47,134 nucleotides of DNA from Lentisphaeria bacterium UBA4640 (GTDB lineage Bacteria; Verrucomicrobiota; Lentisphaeria; Victivallales; UBA1829): positions 6,393 through 53,526 of the forward strand of contig DHMO01000047.1 of assembly GCA_002405835.1 (NCBI GenBank), given 5' to 3'. The translations under genes were made by a program, and so were the position numbers. Below, piece after piece: positions 23,726-32,074 of this stretch. Numbering within the stretch: position 1 is the first letter of the stretch; each line of letters opens with the position of its first letter. The notes beneath the pieces are model-generated. The model was not told the DNA's origin and did not search any database. It saw nothing but the letters and a program-made list of their open reading frames with translations.

Positions 23726-24850
23726 ATGAAAGCATCTCTGTTGTTCTCAATCTTGACTGCGGGGGTGCTTTTTTCCGCCTCCGCCTGCAAAGAAAAACCC
23801 GCTCCTGCTCCCGTCCTCCCCGGCGTTGTCGCCGTTCCGGCGGCGGAAGCAGACTATGCGGAGTACATGCCCTCCATCAGTAACGTCATGGCGTTCGACT
23901 CCGTCGACCTCGTCGCCCGGGTGGAGGGCTTTTTGCTGAAACGCAATTTCAAAGACGGCGAGCTGGTCAAAAAAGGACAGCTTCTCTTTCAGATCGAACC
24001 GGAGAAGTACGAAGCCGCCGTTGCCGCCGCGGAAGCGGACCTGCTGAAAGCCCGTGCGGATCAGAAAAACTCGACCAGCGATTACGAACGCCAGAAAACT
24101 CTGCTTGCCAAAGACGCCGTTTCCCGCCGGAAATACGACGAAGCGGAATCCCAGAAAATGCAGAGCGACGCCGCCGTCCTCGCCGCGGAAGCAAAACTCA
24201 AACAGGCAAAACTTGATCTCGGCTATACGAGAATCACCGCGCCTTTTGACGGACGCATGAGCTTCAACCGCTACAGCGAAGGCAACCTCGTTTCCCCCGC
24301 CAGCGGAACGCTTGCAACCCTTCACCGCTCCGGTCCGGTCAAGGTTGATTTTCAATTGAATGAACTCGACCTCCTCCGTCTTATGAAGTCGGAACCGGTC
24401 AAGAACAAAAAGTTCTCCTCCGTCCCCGTGGAACTCCGTTTCCAGAACGGTGAAAAATATCCGCTCACAGGTCGTCTTGATTCCTTCGACAATCAGGTCA
24501 ACCAGGCGACGGGAACCTTTAAAATCCGTGCGGTTTTCGACAATCCCCGCGAGCGTCTGATTCCGGGCATGTATGTCAAGATCCGCATCCGCTCCGGTGA
24601 AGCGAAAACAACCGCCGCAGTCCCGCGCGCGGCAATGCAGACCGATATGAGCGGCGACTACGTCTATGTCGTCGGCAAGGAGAACTCTGTTGAACGCCGC
24701 AACATCAAAGCGGCGGAGCTCGACGGAACAATCTACATATCCGAAGGAGTGAAAACCGGAGAACTTGTGATTGTTGAAGGAATCTCCAAGACGCGTCCCG
24801 GCGGAAAAGTTGTCCCGCAGCTCCAGAAGACCGCGGAGACGGTAAAATGA
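23726..24850 (+). CDS. RND efflux pump, periplasmic adaptor lipoprotein
   Basis: A 374-residue membrane-fusion protein. Seen: a lipoprotein signal ending SASAC with Cys21; lipoyl half-motif VARVEGFLLKRNFKDGELVKKGQLLFQIEP near 65-95; a helical hairpin (about 95-165) rich in Ala, Lys and Glu; the second lipoyl half LGYTRITAPFDGRMSFNRYSEGNLV; and a beta-barrel with NQATGTFKIRAVFDNPRERLIPGMYVKI. Length and order match AcrA-type adaptors. The frame is open 47 codons further upstream, but the ATG at 23726 follows GAGGAG and begins the signal peptide. Its stop overlaps the pump gene start by 4 nt. Confidence 0.94.
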   Translation: MKASLLFSILTAGVLFSASACKEKPAPAPVLPGVVAVPAAEADYAEYMPSISNVMAFDSVDLVARVEGFLLKRNFKDGELVKKGQLLFQIEPEKYEAAVAAAEADLLKARADQKNSTSDYERQKTLLAKDAVSRRKYDEAESQKMQSDAAVLAAEAKLKQAKLDLGYTRITAPFDGRMSFNRYSEGNLVSPASGTLATLHRSGPVKVDFQLNELDLLRLMKSEPVKNKKFSSVPVELRFQNGEKYPLTGRLDSFDNQVNQATGTFKIRAVFDNPRERLIPGMYVKIRIRSGEAKTTAAVPRAAMQTDMSGDYVYVVGKENSVERRNIKAAELDGTIYISEGVKTGELVIVEGISKTRPGGKVVPQLQKTAETVK

Positions 24851-27800
24851 TCAGCCGTTTTTTCATTGATCATCCGCGCTTTGCGCTCGTCATAGCAATT
24901 CTTTTTCTGCTAACCGGCGCGATTGCGATCAAAACTCTGCCTGTCGCCCAGTACCCGAACATCTCGCCGCCGCAGATTCAGATCACCGCGACCTATCCCG
25001 GCGCGGATGCGGCGACCGTGCGCGATACCGTCATTCAGCCGATCGAAGCGCAGGTCAACGGCGTCAAACGGATGCTCTATATGAGTTCGACCGCAACCGA
25101 CAACGGAGCGGCCGTCATCAACGTCACCTTCGATATCGGAACAGACGGCGATTCCAACACCGTCAATGTCCAGAACCGCGTGAACTGGGCGAACGCCTCC
25201 CTCCCCGCGGAAGTGCAGCAGCAGGGCGTGATCGTAAAAGAAAAATCCGCAAACATGCTGCTGATCATCTCCCTCACCTCGCCGAAGGGAACGCATGATG
25301 AACTCTATCTCAGCAATTTCATGTCGCTGTACATCAAAGATGAAATCGCACGAATTCCCGGAGTCGGTGACGTTTCGCAGTTCGGTGAGCACAAGTATTC
25401 CATGCGCGTCTGGCTCGACCCTGACCGGCTCGCTTCGCTCAAACTGACCGTCGACGATGTGGCGAACGCCATCAAAGCGCAGAACGTCCAGGTCTCCGCA
25501 GGCTCCGTCGGCGACGCTCCGATGAAAGGACGCGTTCCGATCCGTCTGTCCATCAGTACGCAGGGACGTCTTGCCACACCGGCGGAATTCGGCGAAATCG
25601 TCATCCGTGCAGAGAAGGACGGTTCGCAGATCAAAATCAAAAATGTTGCCGAAGTGGAACTCGGTGCGGAAAACTATGCAAGTTCCGCGCAGGTCAACGG
25701 AAAACCGGGCGCCATGCTTGCGGTATATCAGCTCAACGATGCGAACGGTCTTGCCATTGCCGAAGCGTGCAAAGCCAAACTCGCCCAGCTTAAACAGACC
25801 GTCTTCCCGGATGATCTGGAGTACGGCATTCAGTACGACACGACCGATTTCATCGAAGCATCCATCGACGAAGTCGTGGAAACGCTGATTATCGCTGTTC
25901 TGCTCGTCATTCTCGTCACCTACATTTTCCTTCAGGACTGGCGCTCGACCCTCGTTCCGACCATTGCAATTCCGGTCTCGCTCGTCGGAACGTTCGCCGC
26001 GATGTCCGTTCTCGGCTATTCCATCAACCTCATCACCCTCTTCGGTCTGATTCTTGCAATCGGTATCGTGGTGGACGATGCGATTGTGGTGATCGAAAAC
26101 GTAAACCGTCTGATGGAGGAAGAGGGGCTCTCCCCGCGCGACGCCGCAATCAAATCCATGCAGCAGGTGACATCGCCGATTATCGCGACCACCTCCGTTC
26201 TGCTTGCAATGTTCATCCCGATCTGCTTCATGAGCGGCATTACGGGCGTGATGTACCGTCAGTTCGGAATCACGATCTCCATCAGCGTCTTCATCTCCAT
26301 GATCAATGCGCTGACGCTGAGTCCCGCTCTGAGCGCACTCCTGCTGAAACCGATGAACGGAACGCGCAAAAAATTCATCCTCTTCCGCTGGTTCGATGCC
26401 GCATTTGACAAGCTCACCTGCGGCTATCTCGCAATCGTCCGCGCTCTGCTCCGCAAAGCGATTCTGATCGGCGGACTCTATCTTCTCTTCACCTGTTCGC
26501 TCGGCTGGTTCTACGGGCTCGTCCCGACCGGATTCGTGCCGGATGAAGACCAGGGAGCGTTCTTCGTCAACATTCAGCTGCCGGACGGCGCTTCGCTCGA
26601 CCGCACAATTGAAGCGGGCGAAAAAGTGCGCAAGCTCCTTGCGGATGAAAAAGAGGTCCGCGACATTTTCTCCATTGCGGGCTACAACATCATCACCGGA
26701 GTTCAGGCTTCGAACTGCGGCTTCGCAGTCGTCATGCTGAAACCGTGGGCGGAACGGCAGGGCAAGGGAGAGGATCAATTCTCGGTTCTGCGCAGAGCAT
26801 ATGCGAAACTCTCGCGGATTCCGGACGGCTCGATTCTTCCGTTCGCGCTTCCTCCGGTTCCAGGCGTCGGCACGACGGGCGGATTCTCGTTTGTTCTTCA
26901 GGACCGCACGGGAACCGATGCGCAGAAACTGCAGTCTGTCCTGAACTCGCTGATTGCGGAAGCGAACAAGAGCCCGAAGCTCTCGGGCGTGTTCACGACC
27001 TTCCGCGCGAATCTGCCGCAGCTCTATCTGGATATCGACCGCGAAAAAGTTCTGAAGCTCGGAGTTCCGCTTACCGAAGTCAACTCCGCACTTCAGGGAC
27101 TCTTCGGATACCGTTATCTGAACGACTTCAACCTTTACGGCAAGAACTTCAAGGTTGAAATCCAGGGCAAGCCGGAAGCGCGGCGCGACGCCTCGAACAT
27201 TCCGACCGTGCATGTCCGCTCGAATTCCGGCGAAATGGTTCCGCTCGGAACGTTCACTCAGGTGCGTACGCGCTTTGTTCCGCAGTACCTTTCCCGCTAC
27301 AACATGTATTCTTCCGCCTCCGTAACCGGTTCTCCCGCTCCGGGTGTCAGCACCGGTGAGGCCATGGCGGAGATGGAGGCTATCGCAGCCCGCGTTCTCC
27401 CGACTGGCATGACGTATGAATGGACCGATATGTCTTATCAGGAACGCCTTTCCGCCGGGCAGACCGGAATCATTTTCGGGCTTGCCCTGCTGTTCATCTA
27501 TCTCTTCCTGGTTTCGCAGTACGAGAGCTGGATGATTCCGCTGTCGGTGCTGCTTTCGGTTCCGGTTGCGCTTGCGGGAGCTCTCTTCTCCCTGCTTCTG
27601 CTCTCCATCACCAACAATATCTATACGCAGGTCGGTTTTGTTCTGCTGTTCGGCATTGCCTGCAAAACCGCGATTCTGATTGTGGAATTCGCAAAGGAGA
27701 AACACGAAGGGGGAATGACGGTTCTCGACGCCGCCGCCCACGCCGCGAAACTCCGTTTCCGTGCGGTCCTCATGACGGCTGTTTCATTCATTCTCGGCAC

Positions 27801-27969
27801 CTGGCCGCTCGTGGTCGCCTCCGGAGCGGGCGCAGTCAGCCGCCGCTCGCTCGGAACCGCGGTGTTCGGAGGAATGCTCGTCTCGGTTGTCATCGGAACC
27901 CTGCTGATCCCCGTCTTCTATGCGGTCGTTCAGCTGATCGTCAACAAGGTCGGCGGAAAGAGAAGCTGA
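24847..27969 (+). CDS. RND multidrug efflux pump, inner-membrane transporter (HAE-1/AcrB type)
   Basis: A 1040-residue proton-driven transporter of the normal AcrB size. Seen: MISRFFIDHPRFALVIAI at the start, FPTVA-equivalent LPVAQYPNISPPQI at 31-44, the transmembrane-4 proton-relay pair Asp410-Asp411 in GIVVDDAIVVIENVNR, and the transmembrane-10 Lys in FGIACKTAILIVEFAKE. Two large periplasmic loops follow membrane helices 1 and 7. The substrate cannot be predicted. No outer-membrane channel (TolC/OprM type) gene is adjacent, so the pump must borrow one. It is followed by a bidirectional terminator shared with the convergent regulator. Confidence 0.95.
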   Translation: MISRFFIDHPRFALVIAILFLLTGAIAIKTLPVAQYPNISPPQIQITATYPGADAATVRDTVIQPIEAQVNGVKRMLYMSSTATDNGAAVINVTFDIGTDGDSNTVNVQNRVNWANASLPAEVQQQGVIVKEKSANMLLIISLTSPKGTHDELYLSNFMSLYIKDEIARIPGVGDVSQFGEHKYSMRVWLDPDRLASLKLTVDDVANAIKAQNVQVSAGSVGDAPMKGRVPIRLSISTQGRLATPAEFGEIVIRAEKDGSQIKIKNVAEVELGAENYASSAQVNGKPGAMLAVYQLNDANGLAIAEACKAKLAQLKQTVFPDDLEYGIQYDTTDFIEASIDEVVETLIIAVLLVILVTYIFLQDWRSTLVPTIAIPVSLVGTFAAMSVLGYSINLITLFGLILAIGIVVDDAIVVIENVNRLMEEEGLSPRDAAIKSMQQVTSPIIATTSVLLAMFIPICFMSGITGVMYRQFGITISISVFISMINALTLSPALSALLLKPMNGTRKKFILFRWFDAAFDKLTCGYLAIVRALLRKAILIGGLYLLFTCSLGWFYGLVPTGFVPDEDQGAFFVNIQLPDGASLDRTIEAGEKVRKLLADEKEVRDIFSIAGYNIITGVQASNCGFAVVMLKPWAERQGKGEDQFSVLRRAYAKLSRIPDGSILPFALPPVPGVGTTGGFSFVLQDRTGTDAQKLQSVLNSLIAEANKSPKLSGVFTTFRANLPQLYLDIDREKVLKLGVPLTEVNSALQGLFGYRYLNDFNLYGKNFKVEIQGKPEARRDASNIPTVHVRSNSGEMVPLGTFTQVRTRFVPQYLSRYNMYSSASVTGSPAPGVSTGEAMAEMEAIAARVLPTGMTYEWTDMSYQERLSAGQTGIIFGLALLFIYLFLVSQYESWMIPLSVLLSVPVALAGALFSLLLLSITNNIYTQVGFVLLFGIACKTAILIVEFAKEKHEGGMTVLDAAAHAAKLRFRAVLMTAVSFILGTWPLVVASGAGAVSRRSLGTAVFGGMLVSVVIGTLLIPVFYAVVQLIVNKVGGKRS

Positions 27970-28000
27970 AAAAACTGCCCGTCATCAGGCGGGCAATATT
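27970..28000. terminator. Bidirectional terminator between the RND pump and the XRE regulator
   Basis: A short stem, TGCCCG (27976-27981) with CGGGCA (27990-27995) and an 8-nt loop. On the minus strand it is followed by GTTTTTT, on the plus strand by an AT-rich tail. It is stronger for the minus-strand regulator gene. Confidence 0.6.
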
Positions 28001-28558
28001 TCAGCAGTTCACTTTTGATTTGATGAACAGCACCTGCACGGGCTTCGCGGAATCATTCCGCATTTTGTGCTTGCGGGAAGGCAGAATGCGGACCGTGTCG
28101 CCCTGATGCAGGAGAAACTCCTCATCCTCGAACACAATGGAGGCATCGCCTTCGACCAGGTAGGCGATTTCCTCCTCGAAATGCTGGGAAAAGCCCTCGT
28201 TCGTTTCACTGTGCGGATTCAGTGACATCAGCAGCAGGCCGACGTTTGATTTCAGCGGCCCCGGCGTGAGGTTGTAGTAGACCGAGTTTTTCTCATTCGG
28301 ATTGTGAATGCGCTCGCGTGCCGCAGCACGGCAGATCAGCGATGCATTGTCAATCTCCTCAAAGAAGAGTGACGACATGGATGTCTCCAGCGTCCGGCAA
28401 ACCTGCCGCAGCACACTCAGAGTCGGATTGCCGATTCCGCGCTCCAGCTGACTCACCAGCGCCGTGCTGATTCCGCTCATTTCCGAAAAATCCTTGATGG
28501 TCAGCCCCTTTTCCTTGCGGAACTGATTAATCTTTTTACCAATCTGATTCTCTGTCAT
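28001..28558 (-). CDS. XRE-family regulator with C-terminal cupin domain
   Basis: A 185-residue DNA-binding protein. Residues 9-63 form an XRE helix-turn-helix (IGKKINQFRKEKGLTIKDFSEMSGIS then LVSQLERGIGNPTLSVL). Residues about 105-182 form a cupin barrel, with the metal-binding-like HFEEEIAYLVEGDA and FLLHQGDTVRILPSRKHKMRN. This two-domain class (like SutR, PuuR) senses small molecules, often amino acids, polyamines or sulfur compounds. Divergent from leuC across 139 nt, so leuCD is the obvious candidate target, though autoregulation or control of the adjacent RND pump is also possible. GGAGG precedes the ATG. Confidence 0.9.
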   Translation of the reverse strand: MTENQIGKKINQFRKEKGLTIKDFSEMSGISTALVSQLERGIGNPTLSVLRQVCRTLETSMSSLFFEEIDNASLICRAAARERIHNPNEKNSVYYNLTPGPLKSNVGLLLMSLNPHSETNEGFSQHFEEEIAYLVEGDASIVFEDEEFLLHQGDTVRILPSRKHKMRNDSAKPVQVLFIKSKVNC

Positions 28559-28584
28559 AACCTTGCCTCCGGTTCATTTCCGGT

Positions 28585-28593
28585 AATATAGCA
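28585..28593 (-). promoter_or_regulatory. Extended -10 promoter of the XRE-cupin gene
   Basis: Minus strand TGCTATATT (complement of 28585-28593), an extended -10 element, followed by ACCG. The 17-nt-spaced -35 position reads only TTATAA, consistent with an extended -10 promoter that needs little -35 contact. Confidence 0.45.
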
Positions 28594-28631
28594 CATCTTT
28601 TCATTTATTATAATTAATTTTATGAAAAATA

Positions 28632-28659
28632 TTGAATTTTCTTTTTTTTGTGCTATAAT
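28632..28659 (+). promoter_or_regulatory. Promoter of leuCD
   Basis: TTGAAT at 28632-28637, 16-nt spacer ending in TGC (extended -10), TATAAT at 28654-28659. Transcription would start near 28666, downstream of the first in-frame ATG at 28665, which supports the start at 28698. Confidence 0.75.
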
Positions 28660-28697
28660 AAACGATGAAAACCATAGAACCTAAAAAGGAGAAAACA

Positions 28698-29984
28698 ATG
28701 GGCAAAACTGTTGCACAGAAGATTTTCGATGCACACCGCATCGACACCCCGACCGAGGGAGTCAATGTCCTGAGTCTCGACCGCGTGTTCTGCCACGAGA
28801 TCACAACCCCGATCGCAATCAACGACCTCGTCGCCCGCGGCAAAGACCGCGTGTTCGACAAGACGAAAATCAAAGCCGTTATCGACCACGTGACCCCCGC
28901 CAAGGATTCCAAGACCGCCGAACAGGGCAAAACCATGCGCGACTGGGCACGCAGACAGGACATCAAGGATTTCTTTGACATCGGACACAACGGCGTCTGT
29001 CACGCGATTTTCCCGGAAAAAGGCTTCGTCCGCCCCGGTTTCACCGTCATCATGGGCGACTCCCACACCTGTACACACGGTGCGTTCGGAGCATTCGCCG
29101 CAGGCGTCGGAACCACCGACCTTGAAGTCGGCATTCTGAAAGGCGTCTGCACCATGCGCACGCCCGAAACCATCAAAGTCAACGTCACCGGCACTCTTCC
29201 CGAAGGCGTCTACGCAAAAGACCTGATCCTCACCATCATCAAGGAACTCACCGTCAACGGCGCAACCGACAAGGTTATCGAATTCGCCGGTCCGGTCATC
29301 GACTCCATGAGCATGGAATCCCGCATGACGCTCTGCAATATGGCGATCGAAGCCGGCGGAACCTGCGGCATCTGCTATCCCGATCAGGTCACCGTTGATT
29401 ACCTCTGGGATTTCATCAAGGACGAGTTCGCTTCCAAAGAAGCCGCCCTCGCCGAATACTCCAAGTGGCGTCCGGACGCCGACGCGGTCTACGCGAAGGT
29501 TCTGGAAATCGACGCGACAAAACTTGAGCCGGTTGTCACAATCAACTACAAGCCCGACCAGGTCCGCACCGTCCGCGAAATGACCGGAACGAAGATCGAC
29601 CAGGTCTATATCGGCTCCTGCACCAACGGGCGCATTGAAGACCTGCGCATTGCGGCGTCTGTGCTGAAAGGCAAAACAATCAGCCCGAACCTCCGCGCAA
29701 TCGTCTCCCCCGCGACCCCGAAAATCTATCGTCAGGCGCTCGCGGAAGGTCTGATCCAGATCTTTATGGATGCCGGTTTCTGTGTCACCAACCCGACCTG
29801 CGGCGCGTGCCTCGGCATGAGCAACGGCGTTCTGGCGAAGGGCGAAAGCTGCGCCTCCACGACGAACCGAAACTTCAACGGACGCATGGGCAAAGGCGGC
29901 ATGGTTCACCTGATGAGCCCCGCGACCGCCGCCGCGACCGCCATCGCCGGTGTCATCACCAACTCTCCGCTCTATAAGGGCTGA
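28698..29984 (+). CDS. leuC: 3-isopropylmalate dehydratase large subunit (LeuC/HacA-type)
   Basis: The iron-sulfur subunit that isomerises 2-isopropylmalate to 3-isopropylmalate in leucine synthesis. It has 428 residues, the shorter archaeal/anaerobe form rather than the roughly 465-residue E. coli form. Seen: MGDSHTCTHGAFGAFAAGVGTTDLE near 118-142, GTCGICYPD, and the three cluster ligands Cys308 (GSCTNGR), Cys368 and Cys371 (TCGACLG). An earlier in-frame ATG at 28665 is rejected because AAGGAG sits just before 28698 and the promoter fits that start. The short form is also used for related citramalate, homoaconitate or dimethylmalate dehydratases; leuA and leuB are not in the window. Confidence 0.9.
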   Translation: MGKTVAQKIFDAHRIDTPTEGVNVLSLDRVFCHEITTPIAINDLVARGKDRVFDKTKIKAVIDHVTPAKDSKTAEQGKTMRDWARRQDIKDFFDIGHNGVCHAIFPEKGFVRPGFTVIMGDSHTCTHGAFGAFAAGVGTTDLEVGILKGVCTMRTPETIKVNVTGTLPEGVYAKDLILTIIKELTVNGATDKVIEFAGPVIDSMSMESRMTLCNMAIEAGGTCGICYPDQVTVDYLWDFIKDEFASKEAALAEYSKWRPDADAVYAKVLEIDATKLEPVVTINYKPDQVRTVREMTGTKIDQVYIGSCTNGRIEDLRIAASVLKGKTISPNLRAIVSPATPKIYRQALAEGLIQIFMDAGFCVTNPTCGACLGMSNGVLAKGESCASTTNRNFNGRMGKGGMVHLMSPATAAATAIAGVITNSPLYKG

Positions 29985-30002
29985 AAAAAGGAATCTGACA
30001 AA

Positions 30003-30527
30003 ATGAAAAACTTCAGCGGAAAAATTCTGTTTCTCGACCGTTCCGACATCAATACCGATGAGATCATCCCCGCCAAATATCTGACGGAGCTGACCAAAGA
30101 GGCTCTCAAGCCCTACTGTCTTGAGGATCTCAACATCCCCGGCTTCGACCCGAAAAAGGACATTGCCGGCAAGAGCGTTGTCATCACGCGCGCCAACTTC
30201 GGCTGCGGTTCCTCCCGCGAACACGCTCCCTGGGTGCTGGAATACAACAACATCAACCTCGTCATCGCGGAAAACTTCGCCCGTATCTTCCGTCAGAACA
30301 TGTTCAACTGCGGACTGATGGCGATCTCCCTGCCGAAAGCGGATATCGACGATATTTTCGCCACCTTCGCCGGCTCGGAAGCCACCTGCGAAACCGATAC
30401 GGACAAGAAAACCTTCACCATCTCCAACGGCAAGACCACCAAAGTCTATCCGTTCACAGTCGGTGATTTCGACTTCGAACTCGTCAAGGCCGGCGGCTGG
30501 GTCGATTACGCGGACAGCAAGTACTGA
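30003..30527 (+). CDS. leuD: 3-isopropylmalate dehydratase small subunit
   Basis: A 174-residue swivelling-domain partner of LeuC. Seen: FLDRSDINTDEIIPAKYLTE near 11-30, the active-site loop ANFGCGSSREHAPWVLE near 65-81, VIAENFARIFRQNMFNCGL, and a C-terminal FDFELVKAGGWVDYADSKY. The GCGSSREHAP loop determines substrate preference and is the standard sequence for this subunit. It starts 18 nt after the leuC stop with AAAGGA upstream. A strong terminator follows. Confidence 0.92.
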   Translation: MKNFSGKILFLDRSDINTDEIIPAKYLTELTKEALKPYCLEDLNIPGFDPKKDIAGKSVVITRANFGCGSSREHAPWVLEYNNINLVIAENFARIFRQNMFNCGLMAISLPKADIDDIFATFAGSEATCETDTDKKTFTISNGKTTKVYPFTVGDFDFELVKAGGWVDYADSKY

Positions 30528-30543
30528 TCCGTTTTGAAAACAC

Positions 30544-30588
30544 AGCGGAAACGCGGTGCAGCAACCGCGCTTCCGCTGCTTCATTTTT
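30544..30588 (+). terminator. Terminator after leuD
   Basis: A 13-position stem (30544-30556 with 30565-30577, one mismatch), an 8-nt loop and a TCATTTTT tail. It ends the leuCD transcript ahead of the fumC promoter. Confidence 0.8.
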
Positions 30589-30631
30589 CCAGCACACTGA
30601 CATTTTTTAGCAATTTGCCGGACAATCCGTC

Positions 30632-30660
30632 TTGTATCACAGCGAATCCGGAAGTATATT
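30632..30660 (+). promoter_or_regulatory. Promoter of fumC-hrpB
   Basis: TTGTAT at 30632-30637, 17-nt spacer, TATATT at 30655-30660, followed by ACCGG. It lies 31 nt before the fumC ATG. Confidence 0.65.
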
Positions 30661-30691
30661 ACCGGATTAAATCAACAAAGAGGATTTCAAG

Positions 30692-32074
30692 ATGTTCAGA
30701 CTGGAAAGCGACAGCATGGGAACCGTTGAGGTTCCGGCAGACAAGTACTGGGGAGCGCAGACTCAGCGTTCCCTCCTCCACTTCAATATCGGGAATGACC
30801 TTATTCCGCTCGAAGTCATCCGCGGACTCGTTCTCGTCAAAAAAGCCTCGGCCGAAACCAATTTTGAACTTGGACTCCTCTCCAAAGAGCTCTGCGCCGC
30901 AATTCTCGGCGCATGCGATGAAATCCTCAACGGAGATTATGACGCTCAGTTCCCACTCAAAGTCTGGATGACCGGAAGCGGAACGCAGAGCAATATGAAC
31001 GTCAACGAGGTGATCTCCAACCGCGCAAACGAACTGCTCGGCGGAAAAAAAGGAACAAAAAAACCCGTCCACCCGAACGACCATGTCAACATGTCGCAGT
31101 CTTCGAACGACACCTTCCCAGCAGCGATGCACATTGCCGCGGCGGAAATGATCGTCCGCAAACTTCTCCCCGCACTCAAAACATTCCTCGAAGAACTCAA
31201 GGTCAAACGCGATGAATTCATGCCGATCGTAAAAATCGGACGCACCCACCTTCAGGACGCCGTTCCGCTGACCCTCGGACAGGAGTTCTCCGGATACGTT
31301 GCCCAGATCGAATTCGCCATCAAGCGCATTGAGGCGGCACTCCCCGAACTCTATGAACTCGCGCTCGGCGGAACCGCCGTCGGAACCGGACTCAACGCTC
31401 CGAAGGGGTTTGCGGAAAAATCGGCGGAAAAAATCGCCGCTCAAACCGGACTTCCCTTTGTGACGGCGCCGAACAAATTCGCCGTGCTCGCCGCTCACGA
31501 CGCGATTGTCGCCGCCTCTTCCGCGGTTAAAACATGCGCCTGCGCAATGATGAAAATCGCAAACGATATCCGCTGGCTTGCGTGCGGTCCCCGCTGCGGA
31601 TTCGGGGAACTCATCCTTCCGGAAAATGAACCGGGCTCCTCCATCATGCCCGGCAAAGTCAACCCGACCCAGTGCGAAGCCATGACCATGGTCTGCACCC
31701 AGATCGTCGGGCTTGACGCGGCGGTCTCCTTTGCCGGAACTCAAGGCAACTTCGAACTCAACGTCTTCAAACCGATGATGATTTTCGACCTGCTTGAAGA
31801 GATTCGCATTCTTGCCGATGCGACGCACGGCTTTACCGAATATGCTCTTAAGGGACTCAAGGCAAACACCGCCCGCATCGCGGAACTCGTCGGAAAATCG
31901 CTCATGCTCGTGACCGCACTCAGCCCGGCGATCGGATACGACAACGCCGCAAAAATCGCGAAACATGCGCATCACAGCGGACAGACCCTCAAAGAGGCAT
32001 GCATTGAGCTCGGTTTCCTCTCTGCGGAGGAATTCGACAAGATTGTCAAGCCGGAAAAAATGGTCAACCTTTGA
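30692..32074 (+). CDS. fumC: Class II fumarate hydratase
   Basis: A 460-residue homotetrameric, iron-free fumarase interconverting fumarate and malate. Seen: ESDSMGTVEVPADKYWGAQTQRS at the start, TGSGTQSNMNVNEVISNRANE near 94-114, SSNDTFPAAMHIAA, GRTHLQDAVPLTLGQEFSG, and the superfamily signature GSSIMPGKVNP at about 315-325. The family also includes aspartase and argininosuccinate lyase, but length and the N-terminal block fit FumC. AAGAGGA precedes the ATG. The stop codon overlaps the TTG start of hrpB, suggesting coupled translation. Confidence 0.95.
   Translation: MFRLESDSMGTVEVPADKYWGAQTQRSLLHFNIGNDLIPLEVIRGLVLVKKASAETNFELGLLSKELCAAILGACDEILNGDYDAQFPLKVWMTGSGTQSNMNVNEVISNRANELLGGKKGTKKPVHPNDHVNMSQSSNDTFPAAMHIAAAEMIVRKLLPALKTFLEELKVKRDEFMPIVKIGRTHLQDAVPLTLGQEFSGYVAQIEFAIKRIEAALPELYELALGGTAVGTGLNAPKGFAEKSAEKIAAQTGLPFVTAPNKFAVLAAHDAIVAASSAVKTCACAMMKIANDIRWLACGPRCGFGELILPENEPGSSIMPGKVNPTQCEAMTMVCTQIVGLDAAVSFAGTQGNFELNVFKPMMIFDLLEEIRILADATHGFTEYALKGLKANTARIAELVGKSLMLVTALSPAIGYDNAAKIAKHAHHSGQTLKEACIELGFLSAEEFDKIVKPEKMVNL

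Noticed and set aside
24910..27741. A 943-codon open frame antisense to the RND pump gene, and similar antisense frames over dnaK (635 codons), groEL (560), the kdsC-lpt-symporter region (785) and leuC (643)
   Set aside because: They lie in the frame complementary to real codons, have Arg- or Asp/Phe/Val-skewed composition, and contain no recognisable domain. They are side effects of biased codon use.
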